Origin: Trichlorobacter thiogenes | GTDB lineage: Bacteria > Desulfobacterota > Desulfuromonadia > Geobacterales > Pseudopelobacteraceae | Reading direction: 5' to 3' | Assembly (NCBI RefSeq): GCF_900167465.1 | Contig: NZ_FUWR01000021.1 | Coordinates: 1-55,904, forward strand | DNA: 55,904 nucleotides | Shown: positions 8,319-17,184 of the stretch, one piece after another | Layout: each line of letters opens with the position of its first letter | How positions within the stretch are numbered: position 1 is the first letter of the stretch | Notes under the pieces: generated by a model | Seen by the model: only the letters and a program-made list of their open reading frames with translations | Database searches by the model: none | What the model was told of the DNA's origin: nothing | Made by a program: the position numbers and the translations under genes

Positions 8319-9512
8319 ATGATCGGCACTATTGAAATAAAAACCGGCATTCACTGGCTGGGAGCACAACATCCTGAACTGCGGGTCTTTGACGACCTTT
8401 TCCCCACTGAACATGGCACCACCTACAACAGCTATCTGGTGCAGGGCACTGAAAAAATCGCCATTATTGACACGGTCAAGATCAAGTTTGTTGACCAGTT
8501 CATGGACAAGCTTAAATCTCTGGTTGACCCGGCCAAGGTGGATTACATCATCGTCAACCATGCCGAGCCGGACCACTCCGGCTCACTCTCCTTTCTACTG
8601 GAACACTGCCCCAATGCAACCGTGGTCTCAACCCAGGCTGCCAAAAACTTTGTGGGCAACATGATCCACAAGCCGTTCCAATCAAAGACCGTTAAGGACG
8701 GCGAGACCATTGATCTGGGCGGCCGCACCCTGCGCTTTATCATGGCGCCCTTCCTGCACTGGCCCGATACCATGTTCACCCGGCTGGAAGAAGAAAACAT
8801 ACTTTTTACCTGTGATGGCTTTGGGGCCCACTACTGCAACACCCGCAGCATCTTTAACGACGAGATCGAAGACTTTACCTCGGCCCGTGAATTCTATTTT
8901 GACTGCCTGATGCGCCCCTTCAAGGACAAGGTGCTGGCTGCGGTTGAAAAGATCCGCCATGATGTGATCGACATGATCTGCCCCAGCCATGGCCCGATTA
9001 TCCGCAAAGACCCCTGGCGGGTAATTGAGCAGTATGAGAACTGGAGCAAGCCCAAATCATTTGGTAAAAAGGTGCTGGTGTTCTACATCTCCCCCCATGG
9101 CAGCACCGAAAAGATGGCCCAGGCCCTGGTTGCTGGGGCTACGCGGGACGGGATCGAGGTGGACAGCCATCATATTGTCGGCCTGAGCGATAATGAACTG
9201 CGTGATCTGATGGAAGAGGCTGATGCCCTGGTCTTCGGCGTGCCCACCATCAACCGCGATGTGCCCAAACCGATGTGGGACGTACTGGCCTACCTGAGCA
9301 CCATCAAACTCAAGACCAACCTGGCAGCGGTCTTTGGCAGCTACGGCTGGAGCGGCGAGGCCTGCAAGATGGTGGAGGAACGCCTGAAAGGGATGGGGTT
9401 CAAACTGGTGGCTGACCCGCTGCGGGCCGTCTTTACGCCAACGGCTGATCTGCTTGAGCAATGCAAGGCCTTAGGTGCCGCGGTATCTGAGGCGGTGGCC
9501 CAGAAGAACTAG
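8319..9512 (+). CDS. fprA: A-type flavodiiron protein (oxygen or NO reductase)
   Basis: A 397-residue two-domain protein. The N-terminal metallo-beta-lactamase-like domain has the diiron ligands H81, E83, D85 (HAEPDH), H147 and D166, plus a later CPSHGP histidine. From about residue 250 follows a flavodoxin domain that binds FMN (FYISPHGSTEKMA). These enzymes reduce O2 to water or NO to N2O in anaerobes and are typically fed by rubredoxin. There is no rubredoxin gene beside it, so the electron donor is encoded elsewhere. The gene stands alone between its own promoter and a strong terminator, which suggests independent stress control. Confidence 0.93.
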   Translation: MIGTIEIKTGIHWLGAQHPELRVFDDLFPTEHGTTYNSYLVQGTEKIAIIDTVKIKFVDQFMDKLKSLVDPAKVDYIIVNHAEPDHSGSLSFLLEHCPNATVVSTQAAKNFVGNMIHKPFQSKTVKDGETIDLGGRTLRFIMAPFLHWPDTMFTRLEEENILFTCDGFGAHYCNTRSIFNDEIEDFTSAREFYFDCLMRPFKDKVLAAVEKIRHDVIDMICPSHGPIIRKDPWRVIEQYENWSKPKSFGKKVLVFYISPHGSTEKMAQALVAGATRDGIEVDSHHIVGLSDNELRDLMEEADALVFGVPTINRDVPKPMWDVLAYLSTIKLKTNLAAVFGSYGWSGEACKMVEERLKGMGFKLVADPLRAVFTPTADLLEQCKALGAAVSEAVAQKN

Positions 9513-9542
9513 TCGATTAGCAACGGCTACAAACTGAAGACG

Positions 9543-9577
9543 ACGAGGCGGGCACGATGTCCGCCTCGTTTTCATTT
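9543..9577 (+). terminator. Rho-independent terminator after the flavodiiron gene
   Basis: ACGAGGCGG (9543-9551) pairs with CCGCCTCGT (9561-9569) around a 9-nt loop and is followed by TTTCATTTTG. It lies about 30 bp after the stop codon. Confidence 0.85.
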
Positions 9578-9594
9578 TGCCGGGCAGCTCCCGC

Positions 9595-10695
9595 TCATTT
9601 GATAATCAGCCGGTCAATTGTCAGACTTCCCGTCCCAACGGTTAACGTACCGCTCAACGTTGAAAACTGTCCCACCAAAGGAAGGTAGTAGGCATCCAGC
9701 CCCCCCAGCAGAGTAATCTTCTTGCCTGCATTCAATAGCAGATTCTCAGCAGGGAAAACCACCGCCCGGGCCTTGATGGTGTCCGTTGCAGCAGCGGCGC
9801 CGTAGGCCAGCATCAGGGATTCAAAGCCGCTACCGAGGTTGATGGTTGCCATCGCCGCATAGGGGAAGGTGATAGCCGTATCGACCAGTGGGCTGTTTAC
9901 CCCTACCGCACAGTTCTGATTGCTGGCGCAACCGGCGGCACTCCAGCTACCCCACTGCGTATTGCTGTCAGGGGTTTGCGTGAGGGTGACCGAACTCCCC
10001 GGCGTAAACTCGGCGCTACAGATCACATCGTCGATCCCACCGTTGCGAGCGCAACTTAGACGACTGTCCGGCACCGTGCTGGTCACCGTACCGCCGCCCT
10101 TTTTCGAGGTGGCCAGCTTGAGTGTAATCCGCAGGGTGTAGAGTCCGGGTGTGCTGACGGCCAGATCCAGCTGCACCAGCATGGTCTGGCTGATCCCCGC
10201 TCCGCTGATGGTCAGACTGTTTTGGTAGGTACCGAGTGACAGGCCGGTGGCATTGGCCGTCACCGTCACCGTGCCGCTATTGCTGCCGCTGGCTGGCGTA
10301 AGGGTGAAGATCGTGTCAGGCGTATTTTTAACCACCGTCCAGGCCAGGGTACTGCCTCCACTGTTGCTAATGCCGAGCGACTGATCAGCACTGGCATTGG
10401 CAGCGAGGGTAAAGGTCAGGGTTCCCGGCGTGGCAGCAATCACCGGGTAGAGCAGCTTCCAGCCCCCCAGCACCGGCAGAAAGCCATGCTCGGCCGAGTA
10501 CAGGGAGCTGCCTGAGCTGCCGACCACCCCCACTTGGCCGATGATCCCCTGATTGCTGTACTGTGTCGACGTGGTTAGACCGCCGCCGGCTGAGAAGGTG
10601 GCAGCAGGTTGACTGTAGACCGCCTCTGCCAGGCAGGGCAGCGCCAGCGTCAACAGTATAACGCGCAGCAGCGCTACGAAGGCTTGTATGCGCAT
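9595..10695 (-). CDS. Secreted protein with a BACON-like beta-sandwich repeat
   Basis: A 366-residue exported protein. The N-terminus is a standard signal peptide (hydrophobic run to about residue 25, cut near AEA). Residues of about 85-180 (GTLTFTLAANASADQSLGISNSGG...) look like a BACON or similar immunoglobulin-like domain rich in Thr, Ser and Gly. A second segment at about 185-290 has several cysteines and resembles InlB-type repeat (divergent beta-sandwich) sequences. A strong GGGAGGGG precedes the ATG. It lies 29 bp downstream of the S74-domain gene on the same strand and is probably co-transcribed, so the two may form one surface structure. The exact function is not known. Confidence 0.7.
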   Translation of the reverse strand: MRIQAFVALLRVILLTLALPCLAEAVYSQPAATFSAGGGLTTSTQYSNQGIIGQVGVVGSSGSSLYSAEHGFLPVLGGWKLLYPVIAATPGTLTFTLAANASADQSLGISNSGGSTLAWTVVKNTPDTIFTLTPASGSNSGTVTVTANATGLSLGTYQNSLTISGAGISQTMLVQLDLAVSTPGLYTLRITLKLATSKKGGGTVTSTVPDSRLSCARNGGIDDVICSAEFTPGSSVTLTQTPDSNTQWGSWSAAGCASNQNCAVGVNSPLVDTAITFPYAAMATINLGSGFESLMLAYGAAAATDTIKARAVVFPAENLLLNAGKKITLLGGLDAYYLPLVGQFSTLSGTLTVGTGSLTIDRLIIK

Positions 10696-10724
10696 AACCC
10701 CTCCCGGATAACGCTATACCAGCG

Positions 10725-12668
10725 TTATTTCGCTTCCAGAGCTGACAACCGTTGCTGTAGCGCGTCAAATTTACGGTCAAGATCCTGTAGCCGGACGGCC
10801 TGGGCCTTGTTCACCTCGATCAGGAAGGCAACCAGCTTGGGATAGTCCAGCGATTTGTAGCCCTCTTGGTCGGTATGCACAATCTCCGGGAAGACCGCTT
10901 CAACCTCCTGGGCGATCATGCCGATGTCCCGCCCTCCTCCGGCACTGGCGCCCCTGGGGTTTGAACTGTCCCAGGTGAAGGCAACCCCCCGCAGCCTGGC
11001 AAGTGCTTGCTGCAGATCCAGCGTATCCGCAAGGTTCACCACATCCTTCTTCAGGCGGGCATCGGAACTGCAGGTTGAAATGCTGTTGTTGAAATCGAGA
11101 CAGGCGGACGTCGCCCCTGAGGACAATTTTTTAAAACGGGTGTAATCAGAGAAGTCAACGCCACTGCTGCCCCACTGCATCATGACCTTCTGGCCCCCGT
11201 TGGTGATACCGAGGGCCCCGCCTGACCAGCCGTAGAGCACCGGACCATCAATATTGACGGTTGCGAACGCCTTGTCGGTTCCGTACCAGCCCAGGCCGTG
11301 GTTGATGTCGCCCCGCAGGTACAGGTCGTTATCGTTGATCCGGGCCGTGCCCCTGACATCCAGGGTGGCGGTCGGTGTCTCCGTGCCGATGCCGACCTTG
11401 ACAGCAAGCAGGCCGGTGCCGCCCAGCACCAGGCTGTTGCTCTGACTGACCTTGGCGTTGTAGCCGATGGCAGTGGCGTTATGAAGCTGAGTTGCCGTGC
11501 CAATATCTGATTCGGCACCAATGAAGGTGTTGTTCCAGCCGGTGATGTTGGCGTAACCGGCCTGGGAACCGAGCGCGGTATTGTAATTGCCTTCACCGAC
11601 AGAGGTTGGCTGATTTGAAAACAAGGATTCATTACCAACCGCCGTGTTTCCAGATCCCGAGGTTTGACTCGTCAAGGCATGATAACCAAAGGCAGAGTTT
11701 CTAGAGCCGGTCTGGTTGCCATAAAGTGCAGCATAGCCACTGGCCGTGTTATAAAAACCCGTTGTGTTAGTAAAAAGTGCTACTGATCCGGTAGCGGTGT
11801 TGCGCTCACCGGTAGTGTTTTCATACAGTGCACTTAACCCTTGGGCCGTGTTGTCAGAACCGGAGGTTGTTCTATAGAGTGCACTGGCCCCAAAGGCGCT
11901 GTTGTAGTTTCCGGTGGTGTTACTATACAGCGCATACCGCCCGAAGGCACTGTTGTTCAGGCCGGTAGTGTTGGCATGCAGCGCATCGAATCCCACACCG
12001 GTACTACTACTACCGGTGGTGGTCAGATTTCCGGCCCGCTCCCCTGCAAAAAAATTATAGTCTCCGGTGGTATGCAGCAGCGTGTATGCGCCGGCCTTGA
12101 TCAGCCCCAGTTCAGGCAGGTTCAGGGCACCACCGATGGTCAGTTCGCCAACCGGGCTGAGCTTCGCTACGGCGGTACCGGTACTGTTCTGCCACTGCTG
12201 CAGATCGGCGGTCTGGCTATCAACCCCCTTGACGATCAGCCCGACATTGGTGGTGGCGCCGGTCAGCAGGGTCTGGGTACCGGCATCGACACTGGCCGCC
12301 TTACGGGCATAGGGCACACTGGTCAGTGGCTGGCGGGGGGTCATCTCCGGGTCAGCCCCCACGGTGACTCCCAGGTAGTACTGGCTGTCAAAGGCCAGTG
12401 TCAGCGGGGTCACGCTCCCCAGGATTACCTGGTAGATGCCGTTGCTGGGCGTGACGGACGGCTGGGTCTCGGTCCACAGTGCGCTGCCGCCGCTTGCCAC
12501 GCTGTACAGACGAAAGGTAATGGAGACCGGCGTGGAAACCGGTGTGCCGTCACCGTTTTTCAGATAACCCTGGTAGCTAAGGGTGGCAGGTACCGTGGCG
12601 CTGGCAAAGGTTGAAAAAATCAGCGCAGCAAATAGTGTTGGCAGAACCATCCGCAGAGACGATTTCAT
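10725..12668 (-). CDS. Secreted repeat protein with C-terminal S74 self-cleaving chaperone domain
   Basis: A 647-residue protein beginning with a signal peptide (MKSSLRMVLPTLFAALIF, cut after ASA). The middle holds seven 17-residue repeats of the type TGxxNSAFGxxALYxNT, similar to YadA/Hia head or phage tail-fibre repeats, which form beta-helical trimers. The C-terminus is a peptidase S74 domain with the catalytic pair S535 and K540 (SDARLKK), known from endosialidase and fibre proteins to assist trimer folding and then cut itself off. A coiled coil ends the protein. The start at 12668 follows AAGGGA; the frame is open upstream but without a good site. No phage genes surround it. Confidence 0.85.
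   Translation of the reverse strand: MKSSLRMVLPTLFAALIFSTFASATVPATLSYQGYLKNGDGTPVSTPVSITFRLYSVASGGSALWTETQPSVTPSNGIYQVILGSVTPLTLAFDSQYYLGVTVGADPEMTPRQPLTSVPYARKAASVDAGTQTLLTGATTNVGLIVKGVDSQTADLQQWQNSTGTAVAKLSPVGELTIGGALNLPELGLIKAGAYTLLHTTGDYNFFAGERAGNLTTTGSSSTGVGFDALHANTTGLNNSAFGRYALYSNTTGNYNSAFGASALYRTTSGSDNTAQGLSALYENTTGERNTATGSVALFTNTTGFYNTASGYAALYGNQTGSRNSAFGYHALTSQTSGSGNTAVGNESLFSNQPTSVGEGNYNTALGSQAGYANITGWNNTFIGAESDIGTATQLHNATAIGYNAKVSQSNSLVLGGTGLLAVKVGIGTETPTATLDVRGTARINDNDLYLRGDINHGLGWYGTDKAFATVNIDGPVLYGWSGGALGITNGGQKVMMQWGSSGVDFSDYTRFKKLSSGATSACLDFNNSISTCSSDARLKKDVVNLADTLDLQQALARLRGVAFTWDSSNPRGASAGGGRDIGMIAQEVEAVFPEIVHTDQEGYKSLDYPKLVAFLIEVNKAQAVRLQDLDRKFDALQQRLSALEAK
11610..11966 (-). 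repeat. Seven tandem 51-bp coding repeats in the S74 protein gene
   Basis: Seven units of 17 codons each fill 357 bp exactly. At the protein level the units share the pattern (T/S)G-x-x-N-(S/T)-A-x-G-x-x-(A/S)-L-(Y/F)-x-N; the DNA copies have diverged. Repeat number may vary between strains by slippage or recombination. Confidence 0.8.
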
Positions 12669-12690
12669 GTCGATTCCCTTCTGAACGCTC

Positions 12691-12723
12691 ATTGGTGACA
12701 CATACACAAGCTGTATCACCAAT
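12691..12723. promoter_or_regulatory. Nested inverted repeat upstream of the S74 gene
   Basis: ATTGGTGA (12691-12698) and TCACCAAT (12716-12723) form an 8-bp perfect inverted repeat, and ATACA (12702-12706) with TGTAT (12712-12716) lies inside. It begins about 22 bp upstream of the start codon, so it may be an operator or a hairpin in the mRNA leader. Confidence 0.4.
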
Positions 12724-12856
12724 TCAGACATTTACAAGGGATGTAAACATTATTTGAAGGCACGGAACCTGGCGGGATTATTAAGTAGAGGGCAGCAGTG
12801 GCGGATTTCAGACCATCCACGCATGCCACCACCTTTCGTGGGGTGCAACGACGACC

Positions 12857-13444
12857 TCAGTCCGCTGTTCCCCAGCGTTTAAACAGCTGATGCTCCACAC
12901 CCAGCTGATCCAACATCTTCCCCACAACAAAATCCACTAGCTGATCAATCGTTTCCGGCTTTTGATAAAAACCGGGCATGGCCGGAATAATCCGCGCCCC
13001 GCAGCGGGATAGCTTCAGCAGGTTTTCCAGATGGATGGTTGAAAACGGCGTCTCCCGTGGCAGCAGCAATAAGGGCCGATGTTCCTTCAGCATCACATCC
13101 GCTGCCCGTTCGATCAGATTGCCGGAGATACCGGCGCTAATCCGCCCTACGGTGCCCATGCTGCAAGGGGCGATCACCATGGCCTCCGGCGCAGCTGAAC
13201 CGCTGGCCTCTGGAGCCCAGAGGTCGGTGGCAGCCCGGATGGTCAAGTTGGCCTCCGGCAGCCCCCAGCGTTGCTTCAGCGTCTCCGCGTCAGTCAACTC
13301 AATGCCGGTCTCATAACGACAGACCTCCAGCCCACTCTCGCTGGCCACCAGAGTTAACTGATGCCCAGCCCGCAACAGCTCTTCCAGCAGCCGTAGGCCA
13401 TAGATGCTGCCTGATGCACCGGTTATGGCAAGCAGAATCTTCAT
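12857..13444 (-). CDS. ubiX: Flavin prenyltransferase, UbiX family
   Basis: A 195-residue flavoprotein that makes prenylated FMN, the cofactor required by UbiD decarboxylases. The N-terminal GASGS loop (ITGASGSIYG) and the conserved PCSMGT and RE(T/S)P-type segments (LLLPRETPFS) are present. It starts 3 bp after the ubiA stop, as the third gene of ubiD-ubiA-ubiX. In anaerobes using the futalosine route the same families serve menaquinone synthesis (MqnM). Confidence 0.93.
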   Translation of the reverse strand: MKILLAITGASGSIYGLRLLEELLRAGHQLTLVASESGLEVCRYETGIELTDAETLKQRWGLPEANLTIRAATDLWAPEASGSAAPEAMVIAPCSMGTVGRISAGISGNLIERAADVMLKEHRPLLLLPRETPFSTIHLENLLKLSRCGARIIPAMPGFYQKPETIDQLVDFVVGKMLDQLGVEHQLFKRWGTAD

Positions 13445-13447
13445 CTG

Positions 13448-14314
13448 TCATCTCCCCAGAAAGACATCCGCTGCCGTGGCAGCCAGAAAGGTCAGACTGA
13501 TGTAGCCGTTCATGGTGAAGAAGGCGGCATCCAGTTTGGTCAGGTCACCTCCCCGCAGCAGCCAATGTTCGTACAGCAGCATGGCAGCCATTGCCCCGCT
13601 GCCCACCCAGAACCAGACCCCAAGCCCCAACAGAACAATCAGCCAGACCAGCAGCCCAACCGTGATCAGATGGAACAGCCGTGAAAGCCAGAGAGAACCA
13701 TTGACCCCCAACGCCACCGGGATAGAGTGCAGGCCGACAGAGCGGTCATACTCCAGATCCTGCAGGGCATAGAGCATGTCAAAGGCCGATACCCAGAACA
13801 GTACGATCAGGCCCAGCACAATGGCAGGCAGCTCGATTTTGCCGGTGAGTGCCACCCAGGCCCCGATCGGCGCAGCTGCCAGGCAGATCCCCAGTACAAT
13901 ATGGGCCAGAGCAGTAAACCGTTTGCAGTAGGAGTAGAGCACCAGAAACCCCAGGGCGATGGGGGAGAGCTTGAGACACAACGGGTTCAGCATGGCAGCG
14001 GACCAGAGCAGCAGCCCCACGGACAGGACGATGGCACCGAACACCGCCCCTTTGGAAAGTAGCCCGGCAGGAATGGCACGGCTGGCAGTGCGGGGATTTT
14101 TGGCATCAATATCAGCATCAATCAGCCGGTTCATGGCCATGGCTGCGGTGCGGGCACCCACCATGGCCAGTATGATGAACAGCAGTTGCCTGCCGCTGGG
14201 CAGGCCGCGGATCGCCAGCAGGGCACCGGACAGGGCAAAGGGCAGGGCAAAGATGGTGTGGGAAAATTTGATCATCTCCATGAAGATGGTGATTTTTTGC
14301 AGAACAGCGGTCAT
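13448..14314 (-). CDS. ubiA: UbiA-family membrane prenyltransferase
   Basis: A 288-residue polytopic membrane enzyme with about eight or nine hydrophobic segments that attaches a polyprenyl chain to an aromatic acid. The two Asp-rich Mg-diphosphate sites are intact: NRLIDADID (N62-D70) and DLEYD (185-189). The start at 14314 forms an ATGA overlap with the ubiD stop, so translation is coupled; an upstream in-frame ATG at 14335 would intrude into ubiD and is not preferred. The natural substrate may be a futalosine-pathway naphthoate (MqnP) instead of 4-hydroxybenzoate. Confidence 0.9.
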   Translation of the reverse strand: MTAVLQKITIFMEMIKFSHTIFALPFALSGALLAIRGLPSGRQLLFIILAMVGARTAAMAMNRLIDADIDAKNPRTASRAIPAGLLSKGAVFGAIVLSVGLLLWSAAMLNPLCLKLSPIALGFLVLYSYCKRFTALAHIVLGICLAAAPIGAWVALTGKIELPAIVLGLIVLFWVSAFDMLYALQDLEYDRSVGLHSIPVALGVNGSLWLSRLFHLITVGLLVWLIVLLGLGVWFWVGSGAMAAMLLYEHWLLRGGDLTKLDAAFFTMNGYISLTFLAATAADVFLGR

Positions 14315-15702
14315 GGCAGACCATACTCCTTCCAACGTTGTGTCATCAGCTGGCTGGTTGCTGGATCAGGCAGCAGCGCCTCAACCGAGCGCCGGGTGGC
14401 ATCAACTGCCAGACGACCGCCAGCCTCATCGTGTATCAGGTCATCCAGCCAATCGGTTTCATTAACGGTTCGCCAGGCCACTTGTAGTAAATCATGGGGG
14501 GCAATGGCGCTATCCACCATGATCAGCAGGTGGGCCTTGCGGAACCAGGGCAGTTGCCAGAGGGCCTGAACAGTTTTTCGTACCATGTGGGGCAACGGGT
14601 TTTCAAGGGAAATGACCGCACTGCTGCGGAAGACCCAGGGCAGCGGCATCCTGATATCCCGCACACCCGGCACCAGTCTGGGCAACAGCGCTGCCAGCAG
14701 CCGCTCCCAGCCCAGCATCATCCAGCAATCTTCCTGGGGCGGCGGACCAACCACCGTGGCTGGAATAATCGGGTTATGGCGCCGGGTGATCCGGGTAATG
14801 GTCACACGGGCTGCCGGACCGGCCGGATCATACTGGCCGGTATGATTGCCAAAGGGGCCCTCCACCAACGGGAGATCTGGTTCAGCAAAGCCTTCAATAA
14901 CCAGCTCTGCCTCAGCCGGAACCTGCAGCGGACCGTGGGGGCAATCAACAACCGGAATCGACGTCCCTCGCAACCAGCCGCCAAAAGCCAGTTCATCCAG
15001 CCCCTGTGGCAGGGGCCAGGCAGAGGCTAGAGTCAGGCTCGGCGGCCCGCCCAGCACAATCGCCACCGGCATCCGGTTACCCTGCTGGATAAACTGCTGA
15101 TGATGCTTCGCCGCGCCGCTGCCATGACGCCAGCGGATCGCCAGGGTATGGGGGTCATGGATCTGGCAACGGTAGATGCCGCAGTTGAGGTCACGGCCAT
15201 CCGGCGCTGTGGTGATCACCTGCCCCAGGGTCAGGTAACGTCCGGTTCCGGCAGCTGAGCCGTCATCAGGCCAGTTGTGCAGAAACGGGAACTGGAGCAG
15301 GTCTGCCCCTGGTACCAGCTCTTCACGGCAAGGGCCATCAGCTACTGCTACCGGCTTGCAGCAGGCCAGATCAGGATGCCCGGCCAGTAGAGCGCCAAGA
15401 TCAGTCAATCCCTGTACAGGAAGGGCTTGCAGTATCGTATCAAAGGAGGCGGTCAGGTCTTCCAGACTGTCCAGCCCCAGTGCCAGCCGCATCCTGCCTT
15501 GTGAGCCGAACAGGTTGGTGGCCACCGGAAAAGGATACTGGTCCGGCTGCTGAAACAGCAAGGCCGGCCCCCCTTTAGGATAGCTGCTGACCCTGCGGGT
15601 AATGGCAGCAATCTCCAGACGGGTTGCCACCGGTGCGCTGACCTGGTGCAGATCATGCTGGTGTTCGAGGCGTTCTATAAAATCATGCAGGGATGAGAGC
15701 AT
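14311..15702 (-). CDS. ubiD: UbiD-family prenyl-FMN-dependent decarboxylase
   Basis: A 463-residue decarboxylase of the UbiD family, which removes a carboxyl group from a prenylated aromatic intermediate in quinone synthesis using the UbiX product. The segment EGPFGNHTGQYDP, the (P)PPQEDCWM region and the following RDIRMP match the family. Its length is slightly short of the usual 490 or so, without an obvious internal gap. It is the first gene of ubiD-ubiA-ubiX and overlaps ubiA by 4 bp. In a respiring anaerobe the product is most likely menaquinone. Confidence 0.9.
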   Translation of the reverse strand: MLSSLHDFIERLEHQHDLHQVSAPVATRLEIAAITRRVSSYPKGGPALLFQQPDQYPFPVATNLFGSQGRMRLALGLDSLEDLTASFDTILQALPVQGLTDLGALLAGHPDLACCKPVAVADGPCREELVPGADLLQFPFLHNWPDDGSAAGTGRYLTLGQVITTAPDGRDLNCGIYRCQIHDPHTLAIRWRHGSGAAKHHQQFIQQGNRMPVAIVLGGPPSLTLASAWPLPQGLDELAFGGWLRGTSIPVVDCPHGPLQVPAEAELVIEGFAEPDLPLVEGPFGNHTGQYDPAGPAARVTITRITRRHNPIIPATVVGPPPQEDCWMMLGWERLLAALLPRLVPGVRDIRMPLPWVFRSSAVISLENPLPHMVRKTVQALWQLPWFRKAHLLIMVDSAIAPHDLLQVAWRTVNETDWLDDLIHDEAGGRLAVDATRRSVEALLPDPATSQLMTQRWKEYGLP

Positions 15703-15763
15703 GGGGTGCCGCTCCTCAGATGGCTGTCAGGGTCAGAAGAGGATAGGAGCTTTGAGGGGATTG

Positions 15764-17179
15764 TCAACCATGTTTCGCAGGGTTACTCCTTTCCGTCATA
15801 CCTCCCCCAAGGGCCTGATGGAGTGTCATGCGGGCCTTGAGGCGGTTCAAACGGTTTTCCAGAAGTTGTATCTCGGCGGTTCTGCTGCGTTCCTGTTCAT
15901 CCAGCCAGGCCTGCACCCCGGTTGCCCCGGCCTGATAGCGGACCGCAGCCCGCTGTTCTGCCTGTTGCGCCAGTTGCAGTGCCCGCTCCAGATGCTTCCC
16001 CTGTTCCTGATAGCTGCGCACCGCAGCGAGACTGTTTTCCACATCACCAAGCGCCGTGTAGAGGGTCTGTCTGAAATTGACCACCGCCTCTTCGTAGCTG
16101 GTCTGTGAAACAGCAACCGTCAGTTTGGCTGTGTTCCACTGCAGAAACGGCAAGGTCAGTCCGGCACCCAGGGTGGCAATGGGATTCTTCAGGACCTGTT
16201 CCAGACTGATACTGCTGCTGCCCAGGTTGCCGGTCAGGGTAAAGGTGGGATAGAAGCTGGCCCGGCTGGCATCCACATTGGCAAGGTATTCCCGCAGCCG
16301 CAGCTCTGCTGCCCGCAGGTCAGGCCGTCTGGCCAGCAGTTCAACTGGCAACCCGGCTTTGATGGCGGGTAGAGCCGCATCCGGCAGGCGTTGTTGTTCT
16401 GCCAGATGCTGCTGCGGGGCCTGATCAAACAGAAGTGCCAGGGTATTGCGTGCCTCAATCCGTTGTTGCTGCAACTGAACCAGGGTGGCCTGCTGGGAGG
16501 CAACGGTCTGTTCTGCCTGAACCAGATCAATACCGGATACAGCACCGGACTGATACTTGATCTGTACCAGTTGCACCGTCTTTTCAGCAGCAGCAATACT
16601 TGCTTCAGCCAGACTGATCCGCTGGTTCAGCCAGGCAATCTGCCAGTAGGCGGTTGCAACGGTGCCGATCAGGCTCAGGGCTGTGCTGCGACGATCCTGC
16701 TCAGTTGCCTCTGCCTCCCAGCGGGCTGCATCACGGATACTGGCCAGCCTGCCCCACAGATCAAGCTCATAGCTAAGCTGACCGGTAACGGCGTGACTCT
16801 GTGTTGTAGTTTTGCTGGTCAGGTCCTGGCTGAGGCTGCTGGTGGCCCCTGCATTCAGGGATGGGGTCAGGTTGGTGTTGGCCAGACCGGCTTGTAGCTG
16901 TGCCCGCCTGACCTTGATGGCTGCCACCACCAGATTGTTGTTACTGCGCAGGGCCCGCTCAATCAGCTGATCAAGCAGCGGATCATTAAAACTCTTCCAC
17001 CAGCCATCTCCAGCAACAATGCTGGCGCCATCCACTGTCTGGTGCTGCTGCCACCCTGCAGGCAGTGTCATCTGCGGCTGGGCAAACTCGGAACGGGGCA
17101 ACAGACTGCAGCTGCTGAGCAGCAGCATCATGCAGAACGCCAGGGCTAACCTGATCAGATGAAAAAACAGACGGGGCAT
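15764..17179 (-). CDS. NodT-type outer membrane efflux lipoprotein (TolC family)
   Basis: A 471-residue outer membrane channel subunit with a lipoprotein signal: hydrophobic run then LLSSC with lipidated C24. Two repeated alpha-helical halves of the outer membrane efflux family follow, including GLPVELLARRPDLRAAE, a hallmark segment of the NodT/OprM group. The start at 17179 lies 5 bp after the macB stop and follows AGGGAG; the frame is open further upstream but that stretch lies inside macB. It is the exit duct for the MacAB pump encoded just upstream. Confidence 0.92.
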   Translation of the reverse strand: MPRLFFHLIRLALAFCMMLLLSSCSLLPRSEFAQPQMTLPAGWQQHQTVDGASIVAGDGWWKSFNDPLLDQLIERALRSNNNLVVAAIKVRRAQLQAGLANTNLTPSLNAGATSSLSQDLTSKTTTQSHAVTGQLSYELDLWGRLASIRDAARWEAEATEQDRRSTALSLIGTVATAYWQIAWLNQRISLAEASIAAAEKTVQLVQIKYQSGAVSGIDLVQAEQTVASQQATLVQLQQQRIEARNTLALLFDQAPQQHLAEQQRLPDAALPAIKAGLPVELLARRPDLRAAELRLREYLANVDASRASFYPTFTLTGNLGSSSISLEQVLKNPIATLGAGLTLPFLQWNTAKLTVAVSQTSYEEAVVNFRQTLYTALGDVENSLAAVRSYQEQGKHLERALQLAQQAEQRAAVRYQAGATGVQAWLDEQERSRTAEIQLLENRLNRLKARMTLHQALGGGMTERSNPAKHG

Positions 17180-17184
17180 GGCAG

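Noticed and set aside
11610-11966. Regular 51-bp repeats considered as a CRISPR array
   Set aside because: The repeats are contiguous, codon-phased and have no unique spacers; they encode protein repeats.
11841-12614. Open frame of 257 codons opposite the repeat region of the S74 gene
   Set aside because: Its repetitive translation simply mirrors the 51-bp repeats on the coding strand.
10725-12668. S74 protein taken as evidence of a prophage
   Set aside because: No capsid, tail, lysis or integrase genes are nearby, and it has a signal peptide, so a chromosomal surface protein is more likely.
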